From positions 7,502,001 through 7,566,000 of the forward strand of contig QCXZ01000053.1 of the NCBI GenBank assembly GCA_025024175.1: 64,000 nt of DNA. The letters run 5' to 3'. The stretch is from Rhyzopertha dominica (taxonomy: Eukaryota > Arthropoda > Insecta > Coleoptera > Bostrichidae). This document shows, piece after piece, positions 35,600 through 45,590 of this stretch. Positions within the stretch are counted from its first letter, which is position 1. Each line of letters starts with the position of its first letter. The notes beneath the pieces are model-generated. The model saw only the letters and a list, made by a program, of their open reading frames with translations. It had not been told where the DNA came from and did no database searches. A program made the position numbers and the translations under genes.

Positions 35600-36104
35600 C
35601 ATCAATATATGTGTTTTATTCAATCTCTCTTTGATCTCATCCTTTTTCCCACTTCTTTCTGATATGGCTATGCCTAAATATATGAAGGTGGCTATTCTAT
35701 CAAAACAATAAGTTAAAACACCCCAATTTTCGATTCCTGGAGTGCACTTTATTTCTGTCGTGTATTACCCATTACCATTACTTTGCTTTCTCTTAATACT
35801 AAACCTTTATGTCGCCTTTCCTAGTTTACTTATAGCTTCTGTTAATTCACGTTGTTGTCTTGCTACAATTACCATATCATCGTCGTGAAAACCCAATGAC
35901 CCTCATAATAGATCTCTCATCACTTTTTCAAGTGTTATATTGAAAAATATCGTTGATAATGGGTCACCTTGTTTCAATTTACTTTATACTTTCTGGTTTT
36001 TGCTCTTCAATCTTTACTGTACATGATGTTGTACCTAGTGTCATCTTAATTAATCTAGTTCACCCATGGATTTGTATAGCTGCTTCCTTTCAATTGTATC
36101 ATAC
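35600..36104 (-). pseudogene. RTE-like LINE RT, downstream part
   Basis: The minus strand reads YDTIERKQLYKSMGELD directly at the LTR junction, then KLKQGDPLSTIFFNITLEKV (about 35960), then DDDMVIVARQQRELTEAISK (about 35880), the catalytic ADD region. It continues the RT frame that stops at 36505 on the other side of the solo LTR. Multiple stops; inactive. Confidence 0.75.
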
Positions 36105-36500
36105 TGTTGCTGAATCAGCACCATCTGTGTATCGGAATTGCATGCGTGAAGATGAGGTGTGCAGATAGTGATCCTAGCTACAGGCAGATGGCAGGGAATG
36201 TCGACATTCTCCAAAAAATTCTATCAATCGAACCTTCGCGAAGTTTCAATATTGTTTGGATGGCGTCGTTTCTGGAATAGGGGTATAAATAGCCCGACAG
36301 AGAGAGTGCGGGCAGTTCTGAATTCGAATACCGCCTATCCAGCGAGCGAAAGGTTTAGTTTTTAGTGCAAGTGTGTGCAGTATAGTGATTTAGCGTTAAA
36401 ATAGTACTGTTGTGAACCAGTTGTGTGTATTTGATACAAGTGTTTTAAATAAAAGGAGTTAAGTAAAAAATCCGCACTTTTCGAACCTGTAGTCGTAACA
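36105..36500 (-). mobile_element. 396-bp solo LTR inserted in the LINE; strand not proven
   Basis: Starts TGTTGC and ends GTAACA, with ATAC before and ATAT after (36101-36104, 36501-36504), a 4-bp duplication with one change, as in Ty3/gypsy-type LTR elements. Read on the plus strand it has TATAAATA at 36284 and AATAAA at 36447 before the TG..CA end, so transcription is more likely on the plus strand; the strand field should be taken as unset. The flanking LINE codons join cleanly once it is removed. Confidence 0.8.
36284..36291 (+). promoter_or_regulatory. TATA box of the solo LTR
   Basis: TATAAATA in a GC-richer context, followed about 80-100 bp later by CAGT-type initiator candidates, and by AATAAA at 36447. 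The order TATA, start, AATAAA is that of an LTR. Confidence 0.5.
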
Positions 36501-36504
36501 ATAT

Positions 36505-36760
36505 GCCTGTTTGAAATCGATGAAGGCCAAATGAAGTTGTATTCCGTATTCCCAGAACCTCTCTTGAATTTGCCTCGGTGTGTGTTTTTAATCTGTAACT
36601 AATCTTCCTGCTCTGAAACCTTTTTGGTAATCTTTAATTACTTTCTCCGCTATGATATTTAAACTATCTCTAGTATACGTTGCTAACACTTTACACACCA
36701 CGTCCAATAAAACTATTATTCACACTTTTCTATCCACCGGACTCTTCCCACTGTTCCGGC
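36505..36760 (-). pseudogene. RTE-like LINE RT, upstream part
   Basis: The minus strand reads VCKVLATYTRDSLNIIAEKV, DYQKGFRAGRLVTD, RQIQERFWEYGIQLHLAFID and FKQAY, the first RT blocks (fingers, then the first catalytic Asp in FIDF). FKQAY joins DTIERKQLY at 36104 across the LTR. One stop (LVTD*) is visible. The N-terminal endonuclease is not recognised further upstream. Confidence 0.75.
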
Positions 36761-36769
36761 ATTCATTCT

Positions 36770-38200
36770 TTTCTCCAGACTTTCTGAATCTCTATTATAT
36801 AATTTCATTATAATCTTAAAAATTATACCATCAACTTTTTCGTTTTATGTATACATACCAAAATTATTTATGTCAATTTTTAAATCTATATCAGCGTTTT
36901 GCAATCTGAAGGTCGCCTTTAGGTACATACAAGGGGGGGTTAGGTTCTGTCACAAAATTAGACCAGTAGACAAATCATCCGTTTATCGAAAAAAAATAAG
37001 AATATATTATTTTTTAAATTCCAGTTAAGTTTAACAAAATTAAATAAATATTACTTTACCGGAGAATAACAACATAACCCTAACAAAATGCATTTATAGT
37101 TCGTTATAGTCAGGGGGTCACAAGGCGTGTTTCATAATTTTTTGAGGTTGAGAAACAATGATCTATATAAATAATTAGCTGCAAGCTTTGAAATAATTGT
37201 CGCGGGTTTGTATTCGGGAATTTATATAAAGATAAAAAACATAATCTTATTTTTTAAAGCTGATATTCAACTTCGTGGATGATTGGAGCAGTGTCAACAC
37301 TCTTAGCCCTAATTCCCAATAGTGTCAAAAATTTGAGGTCTGCTTTTTTAATTTATAACTTAAAGAAATCACACTAAAAGTGAAATACCCGAAACCAAAA
37401 TATTTTTGCAGCTCCCTAATATATTATGAAATTAATAATATCTACCAGATTTTTTTGTAAAAATAAAAACTATTTATAAATCATTGGTAAATTTACTATT
37501 CACTTATATGCGAGAACAATTTCAAATATTAAAAGTTAAAATGACACGATGATTTATACCAAAGTAGTACGATATGAGAATTTTTATGTTAGTACATGAC
37601 TAAATAAAATAATATGACAAACTTCGTTGTTTCACAGAATTTAGTAATCAATTAACAAAATGTTTCTAACCCTTGGGTTCTTCTTCAAAGTATCACGACG
37701 TAAGAAGAACCAAAACTTGGAAATAGTTCTATAAGTTAATTATTAAATTCCGTGAAACAACAAAGTAAACTCCGAATAGCTGCACTATTTCCTCGACATT
37801 CTAGTTTTATTTTTCTTTTACATAAATTGCTACTGTGTCATCCTGCGATCCCCTATGATTTATCTCTTGCGTCGGTGACTGGTATTTGCTCTTCACAGCG
37901 ACATCCGCTGTAAACTACACCTGTGTAATAAACGAGCGTATGTTTTGCCAATTATTTTGAACTGTCGCTCGTGCACATTAGAGCGGATCCCGTTTCGGCG
38001 GAATGAGTTAGGTATTTATTTACTCCAGTCGTTGCAACTGGACCGGCGGCTATTCTTAGAGGATGTGTGTGCTCTTGCGAAATTGTTGATTCATTAAGTG
38101 AGCGGCGGAAATGGGCGCGTAACGTCACCGATTTGGGATGACGATGCTTTGAAATACGTGAATATTAAGACCCCTAAGCATTAAAAGCAAATTCTGTATT
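36770..38200. other. No gene recognised
   Basis: AT-rich, with GTCACAAGGCG and TTGAGGTTGAGAAACAATG blocks near 37110-37160 of the kind found at degraded hAT ends. Around 37860-38110 the sequence is GC-richer without open frames. Confidence 0.35.
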
Positions 38201-38214
38201 TAGACCTGTTAGTA

Positions 38215-40059
38215 TTTTGTCTGCTCTGTGAAAGGTGAATGAGAAGATCTAACAGCAAAATTTTTTCGCTGCTTTAATTTTGTTGTACGCGACACTTCCC
38301 TTTTGTTTATAAAGTCTCTAAGACTGTGGTATAGTCTGGCCGCACTGTTTACCCTGGCTGCTGTTTCTTGTTCTTGTCTTCCTATTTGTTCGACTGTCAC
38401 TCCTAAATACTTTTTGTCCATTCAATTGTATATTCAGATTCTTCTCATAGTTTGAAATAGTCATAACTTTTATTTTCGTTAAGTTCATGTTCATGTTGTA
38501 TATTTGGAGTACCGCTTGCCATATTTGTAGTTTCTCTTGCAGCATCTTTTCTGTGCTCGTTATTATCGCCACATCGTCTGTGAATGCACATTCTGCTATC
38601 TGCTATCCAGTATGCAGCCTTCTACATTCTTTAATTACATCATCCATAAAAACTGCGAAGAGCACAGGGCTCAGCACTCCGCCCTGTTTGAGCCCTTCAT
38701 CACTAATAAATGTTTCTGAGCTTCTGTTGTTTGTTCTTACGTAGCATACATTTCCACAATATAAACTTTGTACTGCTCTTATTAAATTGTTATCTACTCC
38801 CCTCTGTTTCAAACTTGTCCAAGTCCTTTCTTTCGGTGCGCGGTCGAACGCTTTCTCTAAGTCTATGAATCCTATGAAGGCTTCCTTATTTTGAGTTAAT
38901 GTTTTGCTGGCNGTCTGATTTAGGGTAAAGATATGATCCTGTATACTATGGCCCTTTTCGAATCCACATTGTGCCTCGTCTAATTGGTTTTCGATTGTAT
39001 TTTGCAGTCTCTTTTTGAGGATGTTTTCATAAAGTTTTTCTATTGTGCTTAGGAGAGTAATGCCTCTCTAGTTGGTACATTCTTTTTTGTCCCCTTTTTG
39101 TAGATCGGCAGTATTACACCCACCGTCCAGTCATCTGGGACTTTTCCTTCGTCCTTAGCTCTGTTGAATATGTCTGTCAACATTTTCATTCCCCTTTCTC
39201 CGATGTTTTGTATCATTTCAGTTGTCACCATGTCGTGCCCTGGCGCTTTACCCCTCTTAAGCCTTTTGACAGCATTTATGACTTCTTGGAGTGTTATTTC
39301 TTCTAGATTGTTTGTATTTGGGACCTCCAGTACATTGTTTGTGTTACTGTAATGTAGAGATTTTGTGTTTTGTGTCAGTTCTTGAAAATATTCTTTCCAT
39401 CTTCGAATGATGGTATCTGCTTCTGTTAAGATCCTACCTTCTCTGTCTTTAATAGTCCTGTTTGGATCTTCTTCTGGTTTTCTTAGTCCTTTCAATATTT
39501 TATAAAAGAGTTTCTGATTTCCTTTGTATGCATTTTCTATTCTATTACCAAATTCATTCCAGTCCGTTTCCTTTGCTGTCGTTACTAAGTTCTTTACAAT
39601 CTTTCGTTGTTTCTTGTAGTTGTTATAGTTGTCAGCAGTTTTATTATTTAAATATTTCGTCCACTTTATCTTCTTCAATTTTATTTGTTGTTTGATTTCC
39701 TCGCTCCACCAGTGTGTCTGTTTCTTATTATTATTATTTTCTTTAATTGTTCCACATGCTTGTTTAGCTGCTCTTAACACTATTTCTGCCGTAAGTTTTC
39801 CAGATCTATTTTTTCTATTTGCTGTATTCCCTCGATTTCATTGTCTGTTATATTTTTGTATTTCTGAGCAATGTTGGGTTGTGTAAGCTTGAACGATTTT
39901 ATTCTTTCGTTTGTCTTTTTGATAACATTATTTTGCGGCTTCACTTTCTCAGTATTCTTTTTCCATAGTTTGGCCATAACCAAATAGTGGTCATAATATA
40001 TTTCGGATCCCCTTGGTACTCTTGACATCTCTAACATTCTTATGGAAGCATCTTTCGGT
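38215..40059 (-). pseudogene. LINE (RTE-like): endonuclease C-terminus and reverse transcriptase
   Basis: Minus strand, from 40059 down: endonuclease end with VPRGSEIYYDHYLVMAKL (SDHYLV-type catalytic His motif), a linker containing HWWSEEIKQQIKLKK, RRWKEYFQELTQ and KRLKRGKAPGHDMVTTEMIQ, VPDDWTVGVILPIYKKG, the finger/palm FIDLEKAFDR (about 38860), GLKQGGVLSPVLFAVFMDDV (about 38690), FTDDVAIITS (about 38570, catalytic DD), and YLGVTVEQIGRQEQE. Frameshifts occur near 39060, 38610 and 38400. The RT C-terminus after about 38280 is replaced by unrelated sequence. The 5' endonuclease part resumes at 41320 beyond an inserted THAP element. Apurinic-type endonuclease plus RT is the usual LINE layout. 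Confidence 0.85.
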
Positions 40060-40063
40060 AATT

Positions 40064-41315
40064 GGGTATTTGCCATGTATTTATATTTTATTAAATTGCA
40101 TATTAATAGGTAGTATCTAATCCACAAAACAGCTGTGACAGCTTATAAATTCGAAAAAATGGATCGTAAGGTGTATTTTTAATATTAAAAACGTTAATAT
40201 TTAAAGGGACCGCCAAAACGCGAACATATTGGCCGTGACGTCAGGTGTCTTGTAAATGGCCGCTTGTTTATATCTGGGGTCAGCTCGTCACGCGTCAGCC
40301 TCAGTCCGTCAATTTATCATTTTGTTGTNTGCGTTAATTTTGTGACAAGCAAATCAAAATACGTCAAGAAAAAGTGAAATACTTATGAGTTATGATTTCT
40401 GAAGGCTTGTTTATTGTTATGGAATTTGTGTACAGCGACGAGCGGTTCAGCGCGGCGGAGATGAAGAACGTAAAAGCAAAAGCAACGGCATAAGTGGACT
40501 TTTTNTCATATTAGCGTAGCATTGATANTTTGATCACAATGGATTGTTGGAAACATACTATTTGTAAACATAANAATGTAANAATCAAAAACGTACCCTA
40601 AACTTAACATTTATTCTAGAGGTCAGAATAAATATAAATTGCCATTTATTTTCTGGGCTCTTGCGGCTCGTTTCCGGTCTGGATAACAGTCGAATATACG
40701 GGGAACAATGTCGTTCTTTATTATAACATTTCTCTCTATCAACTTAAAACGCATATAATTTTTCATATCCTCTTCAAGATATGACAAAATGTAAACTGAA
40801 TTGTAAACATTTATAACCCCAAAAAGAATAATAAAACTTACAGTAAGAATTAAGATGATCTTCACAACAGAAACAACTTTTTCATATGTTGGTAATCTCG
40901 AGGAACGGTTACAAAAATTTTGTTAGCTGTCTGACTGAAGTACTTTTATAACCATGTACAAAACAACACTTGTTTTGTTTTCCATACATAATAGATGCNT
41001 GTAAAACTACACAAATCACTTTTTGGTGCGACCTCTTACACCGTCCTTTGAATAAACACCACACAAAAGCTTTTCCAATACATCAATGATAATACAGCAT
41101 TAACCAGCACGCTCCTCGGTAATGTTTACATGACACTTGACGTCACGAGTTGAATAACCTTGGATAGAAGCGTTTTGGCGGTGACTCCTAAGATTCGAAT
41201 TTCAGACCTGAAATTCTCTACCTACAAATATTTTTTTTTGTATTTTTAACATGGCGTACGATATATATGCACTTCAAGATTTATTTTACGTAATTGTCAA
41301 AAAGTGATAATACCC
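40064..41315. mobile_element. 1.25-kb THAP/YqaJ DNA transposon derivative, copy 2 (AATT target)
   Basis: Ends GGGTATT..AATACCC, flanked by AATT (40060-40063, 41316-41319). Subterminal inverted repeats of well over 100 bp include ACCGCCAAAACGC and GTGACGTCA. It is inserted in the LINE endonuclease: removing it with one AATT rejoins SIIDYI to ITER in frame. Inside, the plus strand from the left has FVYSDERFSAAEMKNVKAKA (about 40425-40485); the minus strand from the right has the THAP-like N-terminus and then LEEDMKNYMRFKL and FDCYPDRKRAAR (40640-40790). The middle of both genes is missing. Nearly the same element is at 60821-62105. Confidence 0.85.
40640..41030 (-). pseudogene. THAP-type transposase N-terminus in element copy 2
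   Basis: The minus strand from about 41030: CVVL.ASIMYGKQNKCCFVHG, YKSTSV, then after a one-base shift TKIFVTVPRDYQH-like residues, an intron-like gap, then LEEDMKNYMRFKLIERNVII and IVPRIFDCYPDRKRAAR. The first half is a THAP finger (one Cys pair retained as CCF; GYK where GC is expected); the EEDMxNYMRFKL block is the segment I know to follow THAP fingers in several insect proteins. No catalytic domain remains. Confidence 0.55.
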
Positions 41316-41319
41316 AATT

Positions 41320-41420
41320 ATGTAGTCTATGATAGATCTCTCTCCCCTGCTCAATACTTCTCTTGTGAATCTGTGTATATCTTTGTGCATATAAAATGTA
41401 TTTGATTTCAACTTTTATTA
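41320..41420 (-). pseudogene. LINE endonuclease fragment beyond the THAP insertion
   Basis: The minus strand reads FYMHKDIHRFTREVLSRGER and SIIDYI, the endonuclease segment that precedes the DHYLV motif at 40000. It is the 5'-side remainder of the LINE at 38215-40059. Confidence 0.75.
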
Positions 41421-41872
41421 TGTAAATCCTCACGCAGTGGTTTCGAAGAGATTCTAACAATAATTTTCTATAAATTTTTGGGCTGGCAACAACTATCTTA
41501 ATTTTCCTGAATTATATGAAGATAGTCCTTTAGACACAAAAAAAAATATGTGGTTTCAATACCATGTGGATCATCCTCATTTTGGTTTAAACTTGCATCA
41601 GATATATCCCAACCAATGGATAGGGAGATGAGGTGCAGTTTCCTGTCCTCCACGTTCTCCAGATCTAATATATATGAACAAATATAACAGAGCAATTTGT
41701 AATGAAGAAGAACTTTTTGTAAGGATAATGGCAGCATTTGCACACGTAGAAACTATTCCTGTAATCTTTCATAAGGTTTCTTCATCATGTGTTTTCTATT
41801 GTATATTAATTTATCTGCATTTGCATAAAACTTTAGATTAGTACATTACGTTATCATATAAGTCATTTTCTG

Positions 41873-42006
41873 GTTTGAAGGCTTCCGTGGTTGTTGTCGA
41901 TGATATGTTTTCTGGGCTGCTTCCCACATTGCTTGTTTAGTTTGAAGGCTTCCGTGGTTGCTTGTTTAGTCTTGACGTTCGACACTCATGTCGATGTCTT
42001 CCTCAG
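41873..42006 (-). repeat. Penelope tail fragment with hammerhead-like core
   Basis: Minus strand: CTGAGGA, stem II with a mutated left arm (GACAT/GTGTC), then GAACG (one A lost from GAAACG), at 41974-42006, followed by the tail sequence found at 32815-32870. TTTGAAGGCTTCCGTGGTTG is tandemly repeated at 41874 and 41940. Same family as the 33-kb palindrome. Confidence 0.7.
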
Positions 42007-42009
42007 AAG

Positions 42010-43705
42010 TAGCTTTGAAACTGTTTCAGCGTGTCAGCATAAAAGTCTTATGTTAATCAAAATCGTTAATTTGCGGACATATTTTATTCGACAAAAAAAA
42101 TTTCGTCATCAGGTCCTCTATTTCTACTTCTTACAAGAAAATTTAAAAAATATTCAGATTTTGAAACGTATACCGGTTTTTTAGGAGACACAGGAATGAG
42201 AAATGATTTTTAATTTTGAAAACAGATACATGATGAACAAAATACCATAAATATTTTTTTGTTAACAATTGATGGTTTAAAAAAATATTGGTATGAAAGA
42301 TATCAGTGATGTCTGTGTCCCAAACAGTTTTTTAAAGTTTAAAAATATAGAAAAAATAAGAAATTAAACAGCCTTTATCTTTATTGGATCTAGATATATT
42401 TTTTATGGAATCTACATCCTCTGGAAGTGCATTGCTATAAAACACCATGTATACGTATAATTCAAATGCTGGTATGATTATAAATACAAAAATAATTATT
42501 TTTTTTAGATCAATTATGACTGATTATAAACTAGATATGTAGTTTCAATAATCCAAAGATCTGTATATTAAGATAAAACAAAATATATTTGTCAGCTACA
42601 CATATAAATGCTTTTTACAGCTGGAGCTATACTCCAGAAGTTTATAAAGGAAAAGTAAGGGGACCTTTGCTGTACTCCACAAGATACATTGCATAGTTCT
42701 GTTAAAGCACTATGAATTGTGTGCAATTTTTACGAAAAGCAGTTCTTCAAGTCACACTAAAGATGTAAGTATATTTTTTGCAATACATTGTAACGATATC
42801 AAATTGACTAGGTGAAGCATATACGTTTTTCTAATAAATTCAATACAAATTGTAAACTATCACCGTTACAAAATATTAATAGTGCCTGAGTGAGAATTTT
42901 TCTCAGATACTGGTAATTCAGTGGAGACTGGTCGCTCGTGTCGAATACACATGATGCGAGATTGTGCTTTAAAATATTACAATAGGAAAAGAAAACACAA
43001 AAATTGGTTATACGTCCGGTAATTTAGTTACCTACGATTAACAGAGAGTGTGACTAATAATTACCCTGACGAAGTACGTACTTGTCTTCTATGGCTACGA
43101 TATGCAGGATAATTCAAACTAAAAACGTAAATCTGACTTATTCCTAAAAATCACCGAAGTGGGCGCCTGTGCATCACCACTTATTGGGTCTAATGGAATT
43201 TAAAAGAAAATATACCTAAATCGTAGCATTGCGTAATAATCACAAAACCAAATAAAGATAAGTTAAGCGTAAGTAAACGTGAATGTAGGTAATCATGGTA
43301 GAACTGATGCTTCCGTGACGTTAGTGGTACAATGTCTAGGCGGTAAATTCTTGAAGGTAACTAAGTATGTGTTCCTAGGCTTGTCCTTAAAACATCGCAG
43401 GGTCGTTCCAACGTTCTAGATGAGGCAATCTGTGGAAGTCCCAGTACAATGCTGACGTTCCGAAATATGGGTCTGTGTACAAATCCTCAATTATAATGAA
43501 TGACCACGTATGGTATAATCTCGTAAAAGAAGTAAAGAGCCTTTAGATGGAGAGCTGCTCTGCATAGTGGAGAGATGACAACAAGAAAAATCACATCGCG
43601 CTGATCGAGAGACGGATAACCATAATTTTTTTTACTGGACTCCCATAAAGAGGTAAGATAACGATGACAGAAAATACGGTTTTTAGGAACAACACCTATT
43701 GGAAG
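42010..43705. other. No gene recognised
   Basis: AT-rich, short frames only. A piggyBac left terminal repeat was looked for here and not found. Confidence 0.4.
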
Positions 43706-43711
43706 GAAATA

Positions 43712-44150
43712 CGAGGCATGTTTTTTAAGTAAGTACCGTTTTGCGATTCCGCCGCCGCAGCGCTACGGTCGGCGTTCCGCGCATGCGCGCTGGTTACCTA
43801 CATCTCTTGTCTACGCACTGACGCCATTACAGTTTGATTCTTCATTGTATACGTTGTTTACTGAGTGTTTAAGATGCCTCCGACAATCGTGAGTCCCGCC
43901 GATTGTGAAGTACGGGCTGTTATACGATTTCTTAGTGCTAAAGGCGTAAAACCGATCGATATTCATCGTGAGATCTGTGAAGTTTACGGACAAAACATTA
44001 TGAGTGATGGAATGGTAAGGAAATGGGTGAGAGCATTTAAAGATGGCCGCACAAATGTGCATGATGAAAAACGGAATGGGCGTCCTTCGGTCGTTAATGA
44101 AGATTTGGTGCAGAAAGTGAACGAAAAGGTGAGAGAAAACAGACGTTTTA
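43712..44150 (+). mobile_element. 5' part of a mariner element
   Basis: Begins with the same terminal repeat CGAGGCATGTTTTTTAAGTA after TA (43710-43711) as the full copy at 48719 and is nearly identical to it up to AGACG(T/C)TTTA. The ORF from ATG 43874 encodes the HTH part: AVIRFLSAKGVKPIDIHREI, NIMSDGMVRKWVRAFKDGRT and NGRPSVVNEDLVQKVNEK. Beyond 44150 the sequence is that upstream of a piggyBac ORF; the catalytic part and right end of this mariner are absent. Confidence 0.85.
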
Positions 44151-44230
44151 GCTATAAAAACTTTTTGAACTTCCGATTCATTATTTTTCTGCATAGCTTG
44201 GTGTTGGGATTACTTTTATTTTTATTTTAG
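44129..44230 (+). promoter_or_regulatory. Candidate 102-bp intron joining mariner HTH to piggyBac ORF
   Basis: AAG followed by GTGAGA at 44129 is a good donor; TTTTATTTTTATTTTAG ending at 44230 is a good acceptor. Exon phases are 0 and 0: VQKVNEK would be followed by YRNLSK and then the piggyBac Met at 44249. The full mariner copy has GTGACA at the donor position, a weaker site. Splicing is inferred, not shown. Confidence 0.35.
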
Positions 44231-44248
44231 TATAGAAATTTATCAAAA

Positions 44249-45590
44249 ATGCGACCAGAAGAGATTGAGAGCATATTGAAGCGGTTAGAAAATGGTGAAA
44301 TTTCGGAAGACGATTCCACCGACAATGAATATGACATAGACTATTATTCGAGCCAAAGAGATCGTCTGATGGAGCTAGAAGATGAAGAGGATGTAGGTAA
44401 TTTTCCCACTGACCCAAACTTGGATGCAGATCCACCTGCAGCAAACGTAGATACCGACATGCAACATAATTTAGAGACTGTTGAACGAAGCCCAACTCCT
44501 ACAACCAGCAGCCACAACAACCTGCAAACTGCACCTTTCAACTCTAGAAACTTAGTGTGGAGAGTAAAGAATATGGACATAGTCCAAAATGCTTTCCAGT
44601 TTGCTGGAAACACTGAGTATTTACAAGAAATTATGAACTTAGACACTCCTTTTCAGTTTTTTTCTTATTTTTTCGGTGAAGAAATTTTGAGATTTCTAGT
44701 GGACGAGTCAAATAAATATGCCTTCCAAAAGAATCCCAACTTTACAGAACCTGTAACTGTCTTAGAATTACGTAAATTTATTGGAATTCTTATTCTTACT
44801 AGTGTATATCATTATCCTAGTGTCAGGTCATACTGGTCAAACATTACAAAGTTTGAACCCATAGCACAAACAATGAATCGCAACAGATTTGATAAAATTC
44901 GACAAATTTTTCACATGAATGACGACTCTAAACATTTGCCCATTGATCATCCCCAGCGCGACCGACTGCATAAAGTAAGACCAGTGATAGACTATTTGAA
45001 CAAGAAATTTATTACTGTACCATTTGAGCATCGTCTATCACTAGACGAGCAAATGTGTTCAACTAAAATTAAACATTTTATGAAACAATACTTACCCAAC
45101 AAGCCCCATAAATGGGGATTCAAATTATACGTTTTATGCTCTCTGTCTGGGTATGCCTACAGTTTGGAGATTTACTCAGGAGCTAAGGACGTAGACCGTT
45201 TACCTGGCGAACCAGACCTCGGAGCTGTATCGAATACAGTTATTCGATTGTTACGACCAGTACCAAGGCACGTCAATCATATAACTTATTTTGACAATTT
45301 TTATACGAATATTCCTCTGCTACATTACTTGACCAACGAAGGTATTTATTGTCTTGGAACAGTACAGAGAAACAGGCTTGGAAAGTCGTGCAAGTTGCCG
45401 CAGAAACGGGAAATTATGAAGTCTAACGTACCCAGAGAACATATCACGAAAAATGTGGCCTCTCACGAAGGCCACGAATTTTCGGCCACAAGTTGGAAAG
45501 ACAACAAACAAGTACTATTACTTTCCACGTATGTTGGCGCTGAACCAGCGGATACTATAACCCGCTACGAAAAAAAAACTAAAGGCCAAT
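44249..45590 (+). pseudogene. piggyBac transposase, part 1
   Basis: From ATG 44249 an open frame of about 447 codons encodes the piggyBac transposase up to the inserted element. It has an acidic N-terminus (EEIESILKRLENGEISEDDS, EDEEDVG), then the DDE_Tnp_1_7 domain: FFSYFFGEEILRFLVDESNK, LRKFIGILILTSVYHYPSVR, catalytic Asp about residue 266 in LSLDEQMC, and the second at about 348 in TYFDNFYTN. RYEKKTKG near 45570 lies just before the linker to the third catalytic Asp in part 2. A homopolymer run (A9) near 45570 puts parts 1 and 2 one base out of phase. piggyBac transposases cut and paste at TTAA. Confidence 0.9.

Noticed and set aside
38487..39886. Plus-strand frames of 60-85 codons, many hydrophobic
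   Set aside because: Antisense to the LINE reverse transcriptase and endonuclease.
42600..42640. AGCTGGAGC..CTCCAG palindrome
   Set aside because: Too short to separate from chance.
44344..45511. Minus-strand frames of 63-100 codons
   Set aside because: Antisense to the piggyBac ORF.
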